Part shown: positions 25,789 to 35,203 of the stretch, piece after piece
How positions within the stretch are numbered: position 1 is the first letter of the stretch
Layout: every line of letters begins with the position of its first letter
From: Streptomyces griseosporeus
Lineage (GTDB): Bacteria > Actinomycetota > Actinomycetes > Streptomycetales > Streptomycetaceae
DNA: 64,000 bases
NCBI RefSeq assembly: GCF_014656055.1
Contig: NZ_BNBR01000005.1
Span: 186,001 to 250,000 of the forward strand
Direction: 5' to 3'
Notes under the pieces: generated by a model
The model's input: only the letters and a program-made list of their open reading frames with translations
What the model was told of the DNA's origin: nothing
Database searches by the model: none
Made by a program: the position numbers and the translations under genes

Positions 25789-28179
25789 GTGGCCGAGGCG
25801 GCAGACTTCCAGGGGACGAGTCCCTCACCTGCCCGCCGGTGGCTCCGGCGTACCGGAGCACTGCTGGCCGGCGCACCCCTGCTCGCCGGGCTGCTCCAGC
25901 TGCCCGCCGCCCCGCCCGCCGACGCCGCGGGCCCGAGCGCCGCGCAGGCCGTCAGCGGCTCGCGCACGGTGTCGGTCGCTGTGGACTCGCTCACCCCGAG
26001 CGTCCTCGGTGAAGGCGACACCCTCACCGTCTCGGGCACGGTCACCAACAACGGCAAGCGGCCCGTCACCGACGCCCATGTGGGCCTGCGGGTGGGTCCG
26101 GAGCTCGACACCCGCTCGGAGATCGACTCCGCGTCCGAGCGCAGCGGCTACGTTCCGGGTGCCGACGGCCCGGAGGTGGGCGGCAAGTACGTCGCGAAGA
26201 TCGCCAAGCTCACTCCGGGGGTCGCGCAGCCGTTCAGCATCTCCGTCCCGGTGGACAAGCTGGACCTCGGGGACGACGGCGTATACCAGCTCGCCGTGTC
26301 GCTGTCCGGCCAGACGTCCGCACAGCAGTGGGAGCAGGTGCTCGGCATCCAGCGGACCTTCCTGCCCTGGCACCCCGACGAGGCCGACACCAGGACGAAG
26401 ACCACCGTCCTGTGGCCGCTGATCTCCACCGTCCACATGACGGCCGAGACGGGTCCCGGCGAGCAGCAGACGCCGGTCTTCCTCGACGACGACCTGGCCA
26501 CGGAGATCTCCCCGGGCGGCCGGCTGGACCAGATGGTGTCGCAGGGGCGGGACCTCGACGTCACCTGGGTGATCGACCCGGACCTGCTGGCCTCGGTCGA
26601 CGCGATGACGCGCAACTACCGGGTGCGCAGCGACGGCGACACCACGGCAGGCACCAACCAGGCGGTCGCCAAGCGGTGGCTCGCCGCGCTGCAGCAGGCG
26701 GTGGCCGGCAAGGAGGTCGTCGCGCTGCCGTTCGCCGACCCGGACCTGGCCTCGCTCGCCCACCACGGCACGAGCGTCACGGGCTCGCTCAGCCAGCTCA
26801 AGGCGGCCTCCGACGTCGCGGCCGTCACCGTGGAGACGGTGCTGCACGTGACTCCGAGCACCGACTTCGCCTGGCCGGTCGAGGGCGCCGTCGACCCCTC
26901 CATCGTCAAGGTCGCGACCTCCGCCGGAGCCGACAAGGTCATCGCGCGCAGCGACAGCCTGAAGGAGACCGGCGGGCTGACGTACACGCCGTCGGCGGCC
27001 CGGCCCATCGGCGGCGGCACCACGGCCGTCGTCGCGGACGCCCGGCTGTCCACGGCGTTCCAGGGCGACCTGACGACGGCGTCCGCCGCCACGCTGGCCG
27101 TGCAGAAGTTCCTGGCGCAGAGCCTGGCGCTGAACCTGCAGACGAGCAAGCAGCGCAGCATCGTCGTCGCCCCCCAGCGCATGCCGACCGGCGAACAGAC
27201 CCAGGCCTTGGCCAGCGCGCTGACCGCCCTGGAGGGCGGCGGCTGGTCGCAGGCACAGGGGCTCACCGCCGCGGCCAAGGCGAAGCCGGACCCGGACGCC
27301 ACCAGGAAGGTGCCGTCCGGCTCGGCGTACCGTTCCGCGCTGCGCAAGCAGCAGCTGCCGCGGTCGGCCTTCCAGCAGATCGCGACGACGCAGGACAAGC
27401 TGCAGAACTTCCAGCAGATCCTCACCGACGAGTCCCGGGTCGTGACCCCCTTCGGGCGGGCCATGAACCGTGAGATGTCCACGTCGTGGCGGGGCCGCTC
27501 CACCGACGCGAGCGCCTTCCGCCAGGATGTGGAGACGCACCTCGGCACACTCGCCGACCAGGTCGGGCTGATCCCGAAGTCCGACACCAAGCTGTCCGGG
27601 CGCACCGCCACCATCCCGGTCACCGTGCAGAACAACCTGGTGCAGGGCGTGGACCACCTGGTGCTGCGGCTCACCTCCACCAACTCCACCCGCCTGAAGA
27701 TCGGCGGGAACGCCTACCAGGAGCAGCAGATCGCGGTCTCCGGCGGGCACGCCCAGACGGTGAAGTTCACCACGTCCGCCAACGTCAACGGCCAGACCAC
27801 GGTGATCGCCCAGCTGTACACGGAGGACGGCCGGCCGTACGGCGACCGGGTCACCTTCGACGTGAAGGTCACCGAGATCACGGCCGCGGTGATGCTGGTC
27901 ATCGGCGGCGGTGTCCTGCTGCTCGTCCTCGCCGGCTTCCGTATGTACACCCAGCGCAAGCGCGCCGCCGCCCGCGAGGCCGAGGGCGACGGCGGCCCCG
28001 AGGGACAGGGCGAGGCCGTGAGCGCCCCGGAGAACCGGGAAGAGCCCGGAGACCGTCCCGATGAGGAGTCCGGCACGGACGCGCGGGCAGGCGACCCGCA
28101 GCAGCCGAGTGACCCGGCGCCGGACACCGCAGCGGAAAGCGCCGACCCGTCCGGCACGGGTGAGAGAGTGGACCGTTGA
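25789..28179 (+). CDS. DUF6049 family secreted/membrane protein
   Basis: 796 residues. A twin-arginine-like start (RRWLRRTGALLAG) leads into a signal segment ending in ADAAG. The outer part is about 680 residues, and a single helix near residue 700 (AAVMLVIGGGVLLLVLAGF) precedes a charged cytoplasmic tail. The N-terminal Ig-like region has a typical SGTVTNNGKRPVTD stretch. It lies directly upstream of murJ in Streptomyces and mycobacteria (Rv3909-like), implying a part in cell-wall precursor export or its control. The molecular role is unknown. The start is a GTG. Confidence 0.83.
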   Translation: MAEAADFQGTSPSPARRWLRRTGALLAGAPLLAGLLQLPAAPPADAAGPSAAQAVSGSRTVSVAVDSLTPSVLGEGDTLTVSGTVTNNGKRPVTDAHVGLRVGPELDTRSEIDSASERSGYVPGADGPEVGGKYVAKIAKLTPGVAQPFSISVPVDKLDLGDDGVYQLAVSLSGQTSAQQWEQVLGIQRTFLPWHPDEADTRTKTTVLWPLISTVHMTAETGPGEQQTPVFLDDDLATEISPGGRLDQMVSQGRDLDVTWVIDPDLLASVDAMTRNYRVRSDGDTTAGTNQAVAKRWLAALQQAVAGKEVVALPFADPDLASLAHHGTSVTGSLSQLKAASDVAAVTVETVLHVTPSTDFAWPVEGAVDPSIVKVATSAGADKVIARSDSLKETGGLTYTPSAARPIGGGTTAVVADARLSTAFQGDLTTASAATLAVQKFLAQSLALNLQTSKQRSIVVAPQRMPTGEQTQALASALTALEGGGWSQAQGLTAAAKAKPDPDATRKVPSGSAYRSALRKQQLPRSAFQQIATTQDKLQNFQQILTDESRVVTPFGRAMNREMSTSWRGRSTDASAFRQDVETHLGTLADQVGLIPKSDTKLSGRTATIPVTVQNNLVQGVDHLVLRLTSTNSTRLKIGGNAYQEQQIAVSGGHAQTVKFTTSANVNGQTTVIAQLYTEDGRPYGDRVTFDVKVTEITAAVMLVIGGGVLLLVLAGFRMYTQRKRAAAREAEGDGGPEGQGEAVSAPENREEPGDRPDEESGTDARAGDPQQPSDPAPDTAAESADPSGTGERVDR

Positions 28180-28223
28180 GGATGTCGTGGCCGGACGGCC
28201 CGGGACGATGAGGTGGGGTAACC

Positions 28224-30503
28224 ATGAACGCGCCGTACGACGGTGACCGCGGCCAGGCCGCGGGCAGCTCGGGCTACCCCGAGGGCCCGCCGCCCGAGCA
28301 GGGCCAGGTACCGCCGCAGCACCCGGCGGACATGTACCTCCAGGACGCCTTCGACCAGGACCCCTACCGGGCGCAGGACCTCTCCGCCCAGGACCCGGTC
28401 GCCGAGGCGCTCTACGACCGCGCCGCGCACCCTCCGCCGCCCCCGGGCACCTACCCGCCGCCGCAGGCGCTGTACGGGCAGCCCGCGCAGTCGCCGTACG
28501 CACCGGACCCGCAGGTGTGGGCGCAGACCCCGGCACCCGAGCCGGACGGCGCCACCCAGTACCTGCCCTACGGCGACGACCCGCGGACCACGCAGTACGT
28601 GGGCGTCGACGACCTGGTCAGCCAGGCGGGCGAGGAACGGCACGAGCCGGACGCCTTCGCGCACCTCTTCCGCGACCAGCAGCAGTCCGGCACCCGCCCG
28701 GTACCGGACTCCCCGCAGGTCCCGGGCCCGGCGGCGGCCCCCGGCGGGCCGGAGCAGGTGCCCCAGCACCAGGTCCCGCCGCCCGTGGACGACCGGACCA
28801 TGAACCTCGGCACCGTGGAGAGCGCGGACCCGGCGGCCTCCGCCGCACCGGCCGCTGCCGCGCCGAAGAAGGCGGGACGCGCCGCAGGCCTGCTGAAGTC
28901 CAGCGCGGTGATGGCGGCCGGCACGATGGTCTCCCGCCTCACCGGCTTCATCCGCTCCGCGCTGATCGTCTCCGCGCTCGGCGTCGGCCTGCTCGGCGAC
29001 ACCTTCCAGGTCGCCTACCAGCTGCCGACGATGATCTACATCCTCACCGTCGGCGGCGGCCTGAACTCGGTGTTCGTGCCGCAGCTGGTGCGCGCCATGA
29101 AGGAGGACGAGGACGGCGGCGAGGCCTACGCCAACCGGCTGCTGACGCTGGTGATGGTGGCGCTCGGGCTGCTGACCGTCGCCGCGGTCTTCGCCGCGCC
29201 GGTCCTGATCCGCCTGCTGTCGGACTCGGTGGCCAGCGACCCGGCCGCCAACGAGGTCGGCGTCACCTTCGTCCAGTACTTCCTGCCGTCCATCTTCTTC
29301 ATGGGCGTCCATGTGGTGATGGGGCAGGTCCTCAACGCGCGCGGCAAGTTCGGCGCGATGATGTGGACGCCGGTCCTGAACAACATCGTCATCATCGTGA
29401 CGCTGGGCATGTTCATCTGGGTCTACGGCACCGCCGCCGACTCCGGCATGAAGGTCACCAGCATCCCGCCGGAGGGGCAGCGCCTCCTCGGCGTCGGCGT
29501 GCTGCTCGGCCTGGTCGTGCAGGCCCTGGCGATGATCCCGTACCTCCGGGAGACCGGCTTCCGGCTGCGGCTGCGGTTCGACTGGAAGGGCCACGGCCTG
29601 GGCAAGGCCGTCACGCTCGCCAAGTGGACCTTCCTCTTCGTCCTGGCCAACCAGGCCGGCGCGCTGGTCGTCTCCCAGCTGTCCACCTCGGCCGGCAAGG
29701 CGTCCCCCGTCGACGGCACCGGCTTCGCCGCCTACGCCAACGCCCAGCTGATCTGGGGCCTGCCGCAGGCCATCATCACGGTGTCGCTGATGGCGGCCCT
29801 GCTGCCGCGGATCTCCCGCTCGGCCGCCGAGGGCGACGCGGGCGCCGTCCGGGACGACATCTCGCAGGGCCTGCGCACCACGGCCGTCGCGATCGTGCCC
29901 ATCGCCTTCGGCTTCGTCGCGCTCGGCATCCCGATGTGCACGCTGATCTTCGGCACCTCGGGCACCAGCGAGGCCACCAACATGGGCTACATGCTGATGG
30001 CCTTCGCCCTCGGCCTGATCCCCTACTCCGTGCAGTACGTCGTCCTGCGCGCCTTCTACGCCTACGAAGACACCCGCACCCCCTTCTACAACACGGTCAT
30101 CGTGGCCGCGGTGAACGCGAGCGCCTCGGCGCTGTGCTACTTCGTGCTGCCCTCGCGCTGGGCCGTGGTCGGCATGGCCGCCGCCTACGGCCTGGCCTAC
30201 GCCATCGGTGTCGGCGTCGCCTGGAACCGCCTGCGCAAGCGGCTCGGCGGCGACCTGGACGGCGCCCGCGTCCTGCGCACCTACGCCCGCCTGTGCATCG
30301 CCTCCGTGCCGGCCGCCGCGCTCAGCGGCGCCGCCTGCTACGGCATCGGGCACACCCTCGGCCAGGGCGTCGCTGGCTCGTTCGCCGCGCTGCTGGTCGG
30401 CGGGGCGCTCCTGCTCGGCATCTTCTTCGTGGCCGCCCGCCGTATGCGTATCGAGGAGCTGAACTCGCTCGTCGGCATGGTGCGCGGCCGTCTGGGACGC
30501 TGA
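28224..30503 (+). CDS. murJ: Lipid II flippase MurJ (MviN)
   Basis: 759 residues. MurJ moves lipid II across the cytoplasmic membrane. The first ~218 residues are a Pro/Gln/Gly-rich disordered cytoplasmic tail. The 14-helix MOP-fold core then begins: KSSAVMAAGTMVSRLTGFIRSALIVSALG, where the Arg residues in TM1 belong to the lipid-binding cavity. It ends with two extra helices. Unlike mycobacterial MviN, the kinase-like module is not fused; it is the next gene. It lies 44 bp after the DUF6049 gene. Confidence 0.96.
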   Translation: MNAPYDGDRGQAAGSSGYPEGPPPEQGQVPPQHPADMYLQDAFDQDPYRAQDLSAQDPVAEALYDRAAHPPPPPGTYPPPQALYGQPAQSPYAPDPQVWAQTPAPEPDGATQYLPYGDDPRTTQYVGVDDLVSQAGEERHEPDAFAHLFRDQQQSGTRPVPDSPQVPGPAAAPGGPEQVPQHQVPPPVDDRTMNLGTVESADPAASAAPAAAAPKKAGRAAGLLKSSAVMAAGTMVSRLTGFIRSALIVSALGVGLLGDTFQVAYQLPTMIYILTVGGGLNSVFVPQLVRAMKEDEDGGEAYANRLLTLVMVALGLLTVAAVFAAPVLIRLLSDSVASDPAANEVGVTFVQYFLPSIFFMGVHVVMGQVLNARGKFGAMMWTPVLNNIVIIVTLGMFIWVYGTAADSGMKVTSIPPEGQRLLGVGVLLGLVVQALAMIPYLRETGFRLRLRFDWKGHGLGKAVTLAKWTFLFVLANQAGALVVSQLSTSAGKASPVDGTGFAAYANAQLIWGLPQAIITVSLMAALLPRISRSAAEGDAGAVRDDISQGLRTTAVAIVPIAFGFVALGIPMCTLIFGTSGTSEATNMGYMLMAFALGLIPYSVQYVVLRAFYAYEDTRTPFYNTVIVAAVNASASALCYFVLPSRWAVVGMAAAYGLAYAIGVGVAWNRLRKRLGGDLDGARVLRTYARLCIASVPAAALSGAACYGIGHTLGQGVAGSFAALLVGGALLLGIFFVAARRMRIEELNSLVGMVRGRLGR

Positions 30504-30640
30504 GAGGGGGGCAGGCGCACAACCAACGACCGCACTCGCGTGTCGTGCAGAGCGGCGGACTGTGGGCACAATTGGTTTCGGCGTCGGACGGCGCGCTAGG
30601 TGTCGCACGGCGCGCAATGGATGGGGAGGCAGGAACGACG

Positions 30641-32356
30641 GTGGCGGAACGGAGTACGGCTGCCGTCGACGTGGCAGACAACAGCGGCGACGAGCCGCTG
30701 ACCGCACAGGCGGACCAGTCCACGGCCGACGGGGTGGCCAAGAACCGGGAGCGGGACACGGACAACGACGAGGCACAGGGGAGTGGCGGGACGCAGGGTC
30801 CCGGGAAGGCCTCACCGCCCGAGCTGCACAGCGGCCACAAGCTCGCCAGACGCTACCGGCTCGAAGAGTGCGTCACCCGTCTGGACGGATTCAGCAGTTG
30901 GCGCGCGGTCGACGAGAAACTGCGGCGCGCCGTCGGCGTCCACATCCTGCCCGCCGACCACGCACGGGCCCGTACCGTGCTGGCCGCCGCACGCTCCTCC
31001 GCGCTGCTCGGCGACCCGCGGTTCGTGCAGGTGCTGGACGCCGTCGAGGAGAACGACCTCGTCTACGTCGTCCACGAGTGGCTGCCGGACGCCACCGAGC
31101 TGACGACGCTCCTCGCGGCCGGGCCGCTGGAGCCGCACGACGCCTACCAGATGGTCAGTCAGCTCTCCGCCGCCATGGCCGCGGCCCATCGCGAGGGTCT
31201 GTCCCATCTGCGGCTGAACCCCAATGCCGTACTGCGCACCTCCACCGGCCAGTGGCGCATCCGCGGGCTGGCCGTGAACGCCGCGCTGCGCGGTGTCACC
31301 TCGACCAGCCCGCAGCGCACCGACACCGAGGCGATCGGCGCCCTGCTGTACGCGGCGCTGACCCAGCGCTGGCCGTACGAGAACGACGCCTACGGCCTGT
31401 CCGGCCTGCCGAAGGACCTCGGCCTGATCCCGCCGGACCAGGTCCGCGCCGGAGTGCACCGCGGACTGTCGGAGCTGGCGATGCGCGCGCTCGCCAACGA
31501 CGGCGCCACCGCCTCCCGGCACGAGGCGCCGTGCACGACGCCGGAGGAGCTGGTGAAGGCGATCGGGGAGATGCCCCGCATCCGCCCGCCGGAGCCGGCG
31601 TTCACCGCGCCGCCGGAGTACCAGCGCACCACGTACCAGCAGGGCACCTACGGCCGTCCCGCGCCGCACCCCGGGGTCACCCAGCCGGTGCCCGCCCCGC
31701 CGCCCCCGCTGCAGAGCCGCACCGGCAAGGCGCTGAAGTGGGCCGTCTCCGCGCTGCTCATCGCCGCCCTGGGACTGGGCAGCTGGCAGCTCGCCGACGC
31801 GCTGATGGACCAGGGCAGGTCCGACGACACGAATCAGACGCAGACGACGGACGGCAACGACAAGAACGGCGACCAGATCCGCCCGGCCAAGCCGATCTCC
31901 ATCCAGAGCGCGCAGGAGTACGTGGCCGAGGGGTCCGCGCAGGCCCCGGAGGACGTGGGCAACACCTACGACGGCGACAGCTCCACGTTCTGGCGCACCA
32001 AGCGGTACAACGAGGGTCCGAAGCTGGCGCCCTACAAGCCCGGCGTGGGCATCGTCTACGACCTCGGCTCGCCGCAGGAGGTCTCGGGCGTGTCGATAGG
32101 GCTCAGGTACCCGGGTGACCACACGACGGTCCACCTGTACGCCACGGACTCCCTGTCGCCGTCGTCGCCCGTCGACTCCGCGAAGGAGATCGGAACCGCC
32201 ACCACGAGCGGAACCTCTCTCACGGTGAAGGCGTCGAAGAAGCTCAAGACGCAGTACGTGCTGCTGTGGATCACTGATGTGCCGCAGGCACCCCAGGACG
32301 ACTTCAGCAGCGCCGGTTACAAGCAGGCCGTCACCGACGTGAAGTTCACGGGCTGA
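30641..32356 (+). CDS. MviN-type pseudokinase with extracellular discoidin-like domain
   Basis: About 571 residues. A kinase-like domain (about residues 65-320) keeps the fold but has lost catalysis: the VAIK Lys position reads VGVHIL, the HRD loop reads LRLNPN, and the DFG reads RGLA. A Pro-rich linker, one transmembrane helix (about residues 365-390) and an outer domain follow. The outer domain (AQEYVAEGSAQAPEDVGNTY..., FWRT) resembles galactose-binding/discoidin folds. In mycobacteria the same parts are fused to MurJ and bind FhaA. The GTG at 30641 is chosen for AGGA 6 nt upstream; a longer N-terminus is possible. Confidence 0.85.
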   Translation: MAERSTAAVDVADNSGDEPLTAQADQSTADGVAKNRERDTDNDEAQGSGGTQGPGKASPPELHSGHKLARRYRLEECVTRLDGFSSWRAVDEKLRRAVGVHILPADHARARTVLAAARSSALLGDPRFVQVLDAVEENDLVYVVHEWLPDATELTTLLAAGPLEPHDAYQMVSQLSAAMAAAHREGLSHLRLNPNAVLRTSTGQWRIRGLAVNAALRGVTSTSPQRTDTEAIGALLYAALTQRWPYENDAYGLSGLPKDLGLIPPDQVRAGVHRGLSELAMRALANDGATASRHEAPCTTPEELVKAIGEMPRIRPPEPAFTAPPEYQRTTYQQGTYGRPAPHPGVTQPVPAPPPPLQSRTGKALKWAVSALLIAALGLGSWQLADALMDQGRSDDTNQTQTTDGNDKNGDQIRPAKPISIQSAQEYVAEGSAQAPEDVGNTYDGDSSTFWRTKRYNEGPKLAPYKPGVGIVYDLGSPQEVSGVSIGLRYPGDHTTVHLYATDSLSPSSPVDSAKEIGTATTSGTSLTVKASKKLKTQYVLLWITDVPQAPQDDFSSAGYKQAVTDVKFTG

Positions 32357-32382
32357 CATCTCACCGAAGGGGGAGGGGGCCG

Positions 32383-33108
32383 ATGGCGGAGGGCGCCGGA
32401 CACGACGGGCTGAGCGATCAGGAGCTGCTCGCCCGGCACGTCGACGGGGATCCCGACGCCTTCGGTGAGATCGTCCGGCGTCACCGCGACCGGCTGTGGG
32501 CGGTGGCGCTGCGGACGCTGGGGGACCGCGAGGAGGCCGCCGACGCGGTGCAGGACGCCCTCGTCTCCGCCTACCGGGCCGCCCACACCTTCCGCGGTCA
32601 GTCGGCCGTCACGACCTGGCTGCACCGCATCACGGTGAACGCCTGCCTCGACCGCGCCCGCAAGGCCGCCTCCCGCAAGACCTCCCCCGTCGACGACACC
32701 GAACGCCTGGAGCAGTTGCTGGAGCCGCACGAGTCGGCCTCCGCGCCGGCCGAGCGCAACGACCTCCACCGCCAGCTGCTGGAAGCGCTCGGCACGCTCC
32801 CGCCGGATCAGCGGGCCGCCCTCGTCCTCGTCGACATGCAGGGCTACCCGGTCGCCGAGGCCGCCCGTGTCCTCGATGTGCCGACGGGCACCGTCAAGAG
32901 CCGCTGCGCCCGGGGCAGAGCCCGGCTGCTGCCACTGCTCACCCATCTGCGGCCGGAAAGCACCGGAGAGACGGACCGAACGGGCGAAGAACGGAACCGG
33001 GCGCAGGGGACATCCGTCCCACCCGCAGCGGGACCGCACGACACAGGTCCCCGCGATCCAGGACCGAACGACTCAGCTGCAGTCAAGGGCGGAGGTGGGC
33101 GAGCGTGA
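32383..33108 (+). CDS. sigM: ECF RNA polymerase sigma factor SigM
   Basis: 241 residues. Region 2 (DPDAFGEIVRRHRDRLWAVALRTLG, then EAADAVQDALVSAYR) and region 4 (LPPDQRAALVLVDMQGYPVAEAARVLDVP, then TGTVKSRCARGRARL) are complete. A 60-residue polar tail after region 4 is unusual for a short ECF factor. The GTGA overlap with the anti-sigma gene couples their translation. In mycobacteria SigM sits at the same place beside mviN and trxB. Confidence 0.94.
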   Translation: MAEGAGHDGLSDQELLARHVDGDPDAFGEIVRRHRDRLWAVALRTLGDREEAADAVQDALVSAYRAAHTFRGQSAVTTWLHRITVNACLDRARKAASRKTSPVDDTERLEQLLEPHESASAPAERNDLHRQLLEALGTLPPDQRAALVLVDMQGYPVAEAARVLDVPTGTVKSRCARGRARLLPLLTHLRPESTGETDRTGEERNRAQGTSVPPAAGPHDTGPRDPGPNDSAAVKGGGGRA

Positions 33109-34016
33109 CATCGACGACGGACATGGCCGGGCACCCGGACGTCACCGAGATCTCCGACCTCGCCGAAGGGCTGCTCCCACCGTCCCGCACCGCCGATGTA
33201 CGGCGGCACCTGGACGCCTGCGAGCTGTGCGCGGACGTCCACGCCTCCCTGGAGGAGATCCGCGGGCTGCTGGGCACCCTGCCGGGCCCGCCCCGGATGC
33301 CGGACGACGTCGCGCACCGCATCGACGCCGCTCTCGCCGCGGAGGCGCTGCTCGACGCCACCGCTCCCGGACCCGCGGAGCCCGCGGACACCGCTCACGA
33401 GGCGGTCAGCGCCGCCGCCGTGGGTGACCGCGCTCATGTTTCACGTGAAACATCGGCCCCGGACCGCCCCTCGGGACGCCCCCGCACCGCCGGCACCGGC
33501 CCGGGTCGCAAGGAGCGGACCCGGCGCGGGCGCCGGAAGGTCGCCGTTCTGAGCACCGTGCTCGGTGCCGCCGCAGTGGGCCTCGGGACCGTGCTGGTCA
33601 CCTCGCTGACCGGTGGTGGCTCCGGCACCGCCAAGGCGCCGCAGACGACCACCGCGGACACCTTCGCCCGGGGCACCCTCCAGCGTCAGGTGACCGACCT
33701 CCTCGCGCAGAACGCGGAAACCGGCGGCTCTCGCGCCCCCCGCAGCCTCGGCATCGAGTCCGACACCGGCGGTCCCCGGGTCTACCGGCAGCTCACCGTT
33801 CCGGAGTGCGTGCAGAAGGGCATCGGCCGCAAGGACGCGGCCCTCGCCACCGAGGAAGGCACCTACCAGGGCACCGACGCCCTGCTCGTCGTGCTGCCCG
33901 AGACAGGGAACAGCGGCCGGGTCACCGCCTACATCGTGGACGCGACCTGCGTGAAGGATCCCTCCTCGGCCGACAGCGCCAAGGTCCTGCTGAAGAACTC
34001 CTACCCGCGTCCCTGA
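33105..34016 (+). CDS. Anti-sigma factor with ZAS-type zinc motif, membrane anchored
   Basis: 303 residues. The N-terminal domain has HLDACELC (H-x3-C-x2-C) at residues about 34-41, the zinc-binding core of ZAS anti-sigma factors. A disordered linker, one transmembrane segment (about 145-170, AVLSTVLGAAAVGLGTVLVTSL) and an outer domain follow. It should hold SigM inactive until a wall or envelope signal. A perfect parS (33438-33451) lies in the linker and is read as VSRET. The start GTG overlaps the sigM stop; GGAGGTG lies upstream. Confidence 0.87.
   Translation: MTSTTDMAGHPDVTEISDLAEGLLPPSRTADVRRHLDACELCADVHASLEEIRGLLGTLPGPPRMPDDVAHRIDAALAAEALLDATAPGPAEPADTAHEAVSAAAVGDRAHVSRETSAPDRPSGRPRTAGTGPGRKERTRRGRRKVAVLSTVLGAAAVGLGTVLVTSLTGGGSGTAKAPQTTTADTFARGTLQRQVTDLLAQNAETGGSRAPRSLGIESDTGGPRVYRQLTVPECVQKGIGRKDAALATEEGTYQGTDALLVVLPETGNSGRVTAYIVDATCVKDPSSADSAKVLLKNSYPRP
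33438..33451. other. parS site inside the anti-sigma coding sequence
   Basis: Perfect GTTTCACGTGAAAC, read in frame as Val-Ser-Arg-Glu-Thr in the cytoplasmic linker. Confidence 0.92.
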
Positions 34017-34088
34017 GCGTCACAGGCGTGGTCACCGCACGGCGTGGTATCCCGTACGGTGACCGTCCGCCGTGTGCCCGGACACAGT

Positions 34089-34115
34089 GGGAATGCGCGC
34101 CCCTTAGGATCCGTT
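34089..34115 (+). promoter_or_regulatory. SigR-type promoter of trxBA
   Basis: GGGAAT (34089-34094), exactly 18 bp, then GTT (34113-34115). This is the consensus for the thiol-oxidative-stress sigma factor SigR, which drives trxBA in S. coelicolor. Start of transcription would be about 34122, some 65 nt before the trxB GTG. Confidence 0.88.
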
Positions 34116-34186
34116 GGGTGGGGTGAGAGTTCTGACAGGGGCTCCCACCGGCCGTACGACGCAGTCCAGAGACGAGGAATCAAGCC

Positions 34187-35158
34187 GTGAGCGACGTCCG
34201 TAACGTGATCATCATCGGCTCCGGGCCCGCCGGGTACACGGCGGCGCTCTACACCGCGCGCGCGTCGCTGAAGCCGCTGGTCTTCGAAGGGGCGGTCACC
34301 GCGGGTGGCGCCCTGATGAACACCACCGAGGTGGAGAACTTCCCGGGCTTCCGTGACGGCATCATGGGCCCCGAGCTCATGGACAACATGCGGGCGCAGG
34401 CGGAGCGCTTCGGCGCCGAGCTCGTCCCGGACGACGTCGTCTCCGTGGACCTCACCGGTGAGATCAAGACCGTCACGGACACCGCCGGCACCGTCCACCG
34501 CGCGAAGGCCGTGATCGTCACGACCGGTTCCCAGCACCGCAAGCTCGGTCTGCCCAACGAGGACGCGCTCTCCGGCCGGGGCGTCTCCTGGTGCGCGACC
34601 TGTGACGGCTTCTTCTTCAAGGACCAGGACATCGCCGTGATCGGCGGCGGCGACACCGCGATGGAGGAGGCCACCTTCCTCTCCCGCTTCGCCAAGTCCG
34701 TCACCGTGGTCCACCGCCGGGACACCCTGCGCGCCTCCAAGGCGATGCAGGAGCGCGCCTTCGCCGACCCGAAGATCAAGTTTGTCTGGGACAGCGAGGT
34801 CGCCGAGGTCCAGGGCGACCAGAAGCTCGCCGGTCTGAAGCTGCGCAACGTCAAGACGGGCGAACTCTCGGACCTGGCGGTCACCGGCCTGTTCATCGCG
34901 ATCGGCCACGACCCGCGCACCGAGCTGTTCAAGGGCCAGCTGGACCTGGACGAGGAGGGCTACCTGAAGGTCGCCGCTCCCTCCACCCGGACCAACCTCA
35001 CCGGTGTCTTCGCCGCGGGTGACGTCGTCGACCACACCTACCGTCAGGCCATCACCGCGGCCGGCACCGGCTGCTCCGCCGCCCTCGACGCCGAGCGGTT
35101 CCTCGCCGCTCTGGGCGACAGCGAGCAGCAGGCCGAGCCCGAGAAGACCTCTGTCTGA
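34187..35158 (+). CDS. trxB: Thioredoxin reductase
   Basis: 323 residues. It uses NADPH and FAD to reduce thioredoxin. GSGPAGYTAA (FAD, N-terminus), the redox pair C-AT-C in SWCATCDGFFF (about residues 138-148), the NADPH loop GGGDTAMEEA (about 155-165) and the FAD-binding VFAAGDVVD near the C-terminus are all present. It is followed by trxA after 45 bp. The SigR-type promoter upstream implies induction by disulphide stress. Confidence 0.97.
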   Translation: MSDVRNVIIIGSGPAGYTAALYTARASLKPLVFEGAVTAGGALMNTTEVENFPGFRDGIMGPELMDNMRAQAERFGAELVPDDVVSVDLTGEIKTVTDTAGTVHRAKAVIVTTGSQHRKLGLPNEDALSGRGVSWCATCDGFFFKDQDIAVIGGGDTAMEEATFLSRFAKSVTVVHRRDTLRASKAMQERAFADPKIKFVWDSEVAEVQGDQKLAGLKLRNVKTGELSDLAVTGLFIAIGHDPRTELFKGQLDLDEEGYLKVAAPSTRTNLTGVFAAGDVVDHTYRQAITAAGTGCSAALDAERFLAALGDSEQQAEPEKTSV

Positions 35159-35203
35159 CCCCCCCCCAACCCGCCCCACGCACCAACAGTTAAGGAGCCC
35201 GCC

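Noticed and set aside
27714..30815. Long open frame on the reverse strand across murJ
   Set aside because: An artefact of high GC: it is antisense to murJ, lacks family similarity and is full of Arg/Gly/His runs.
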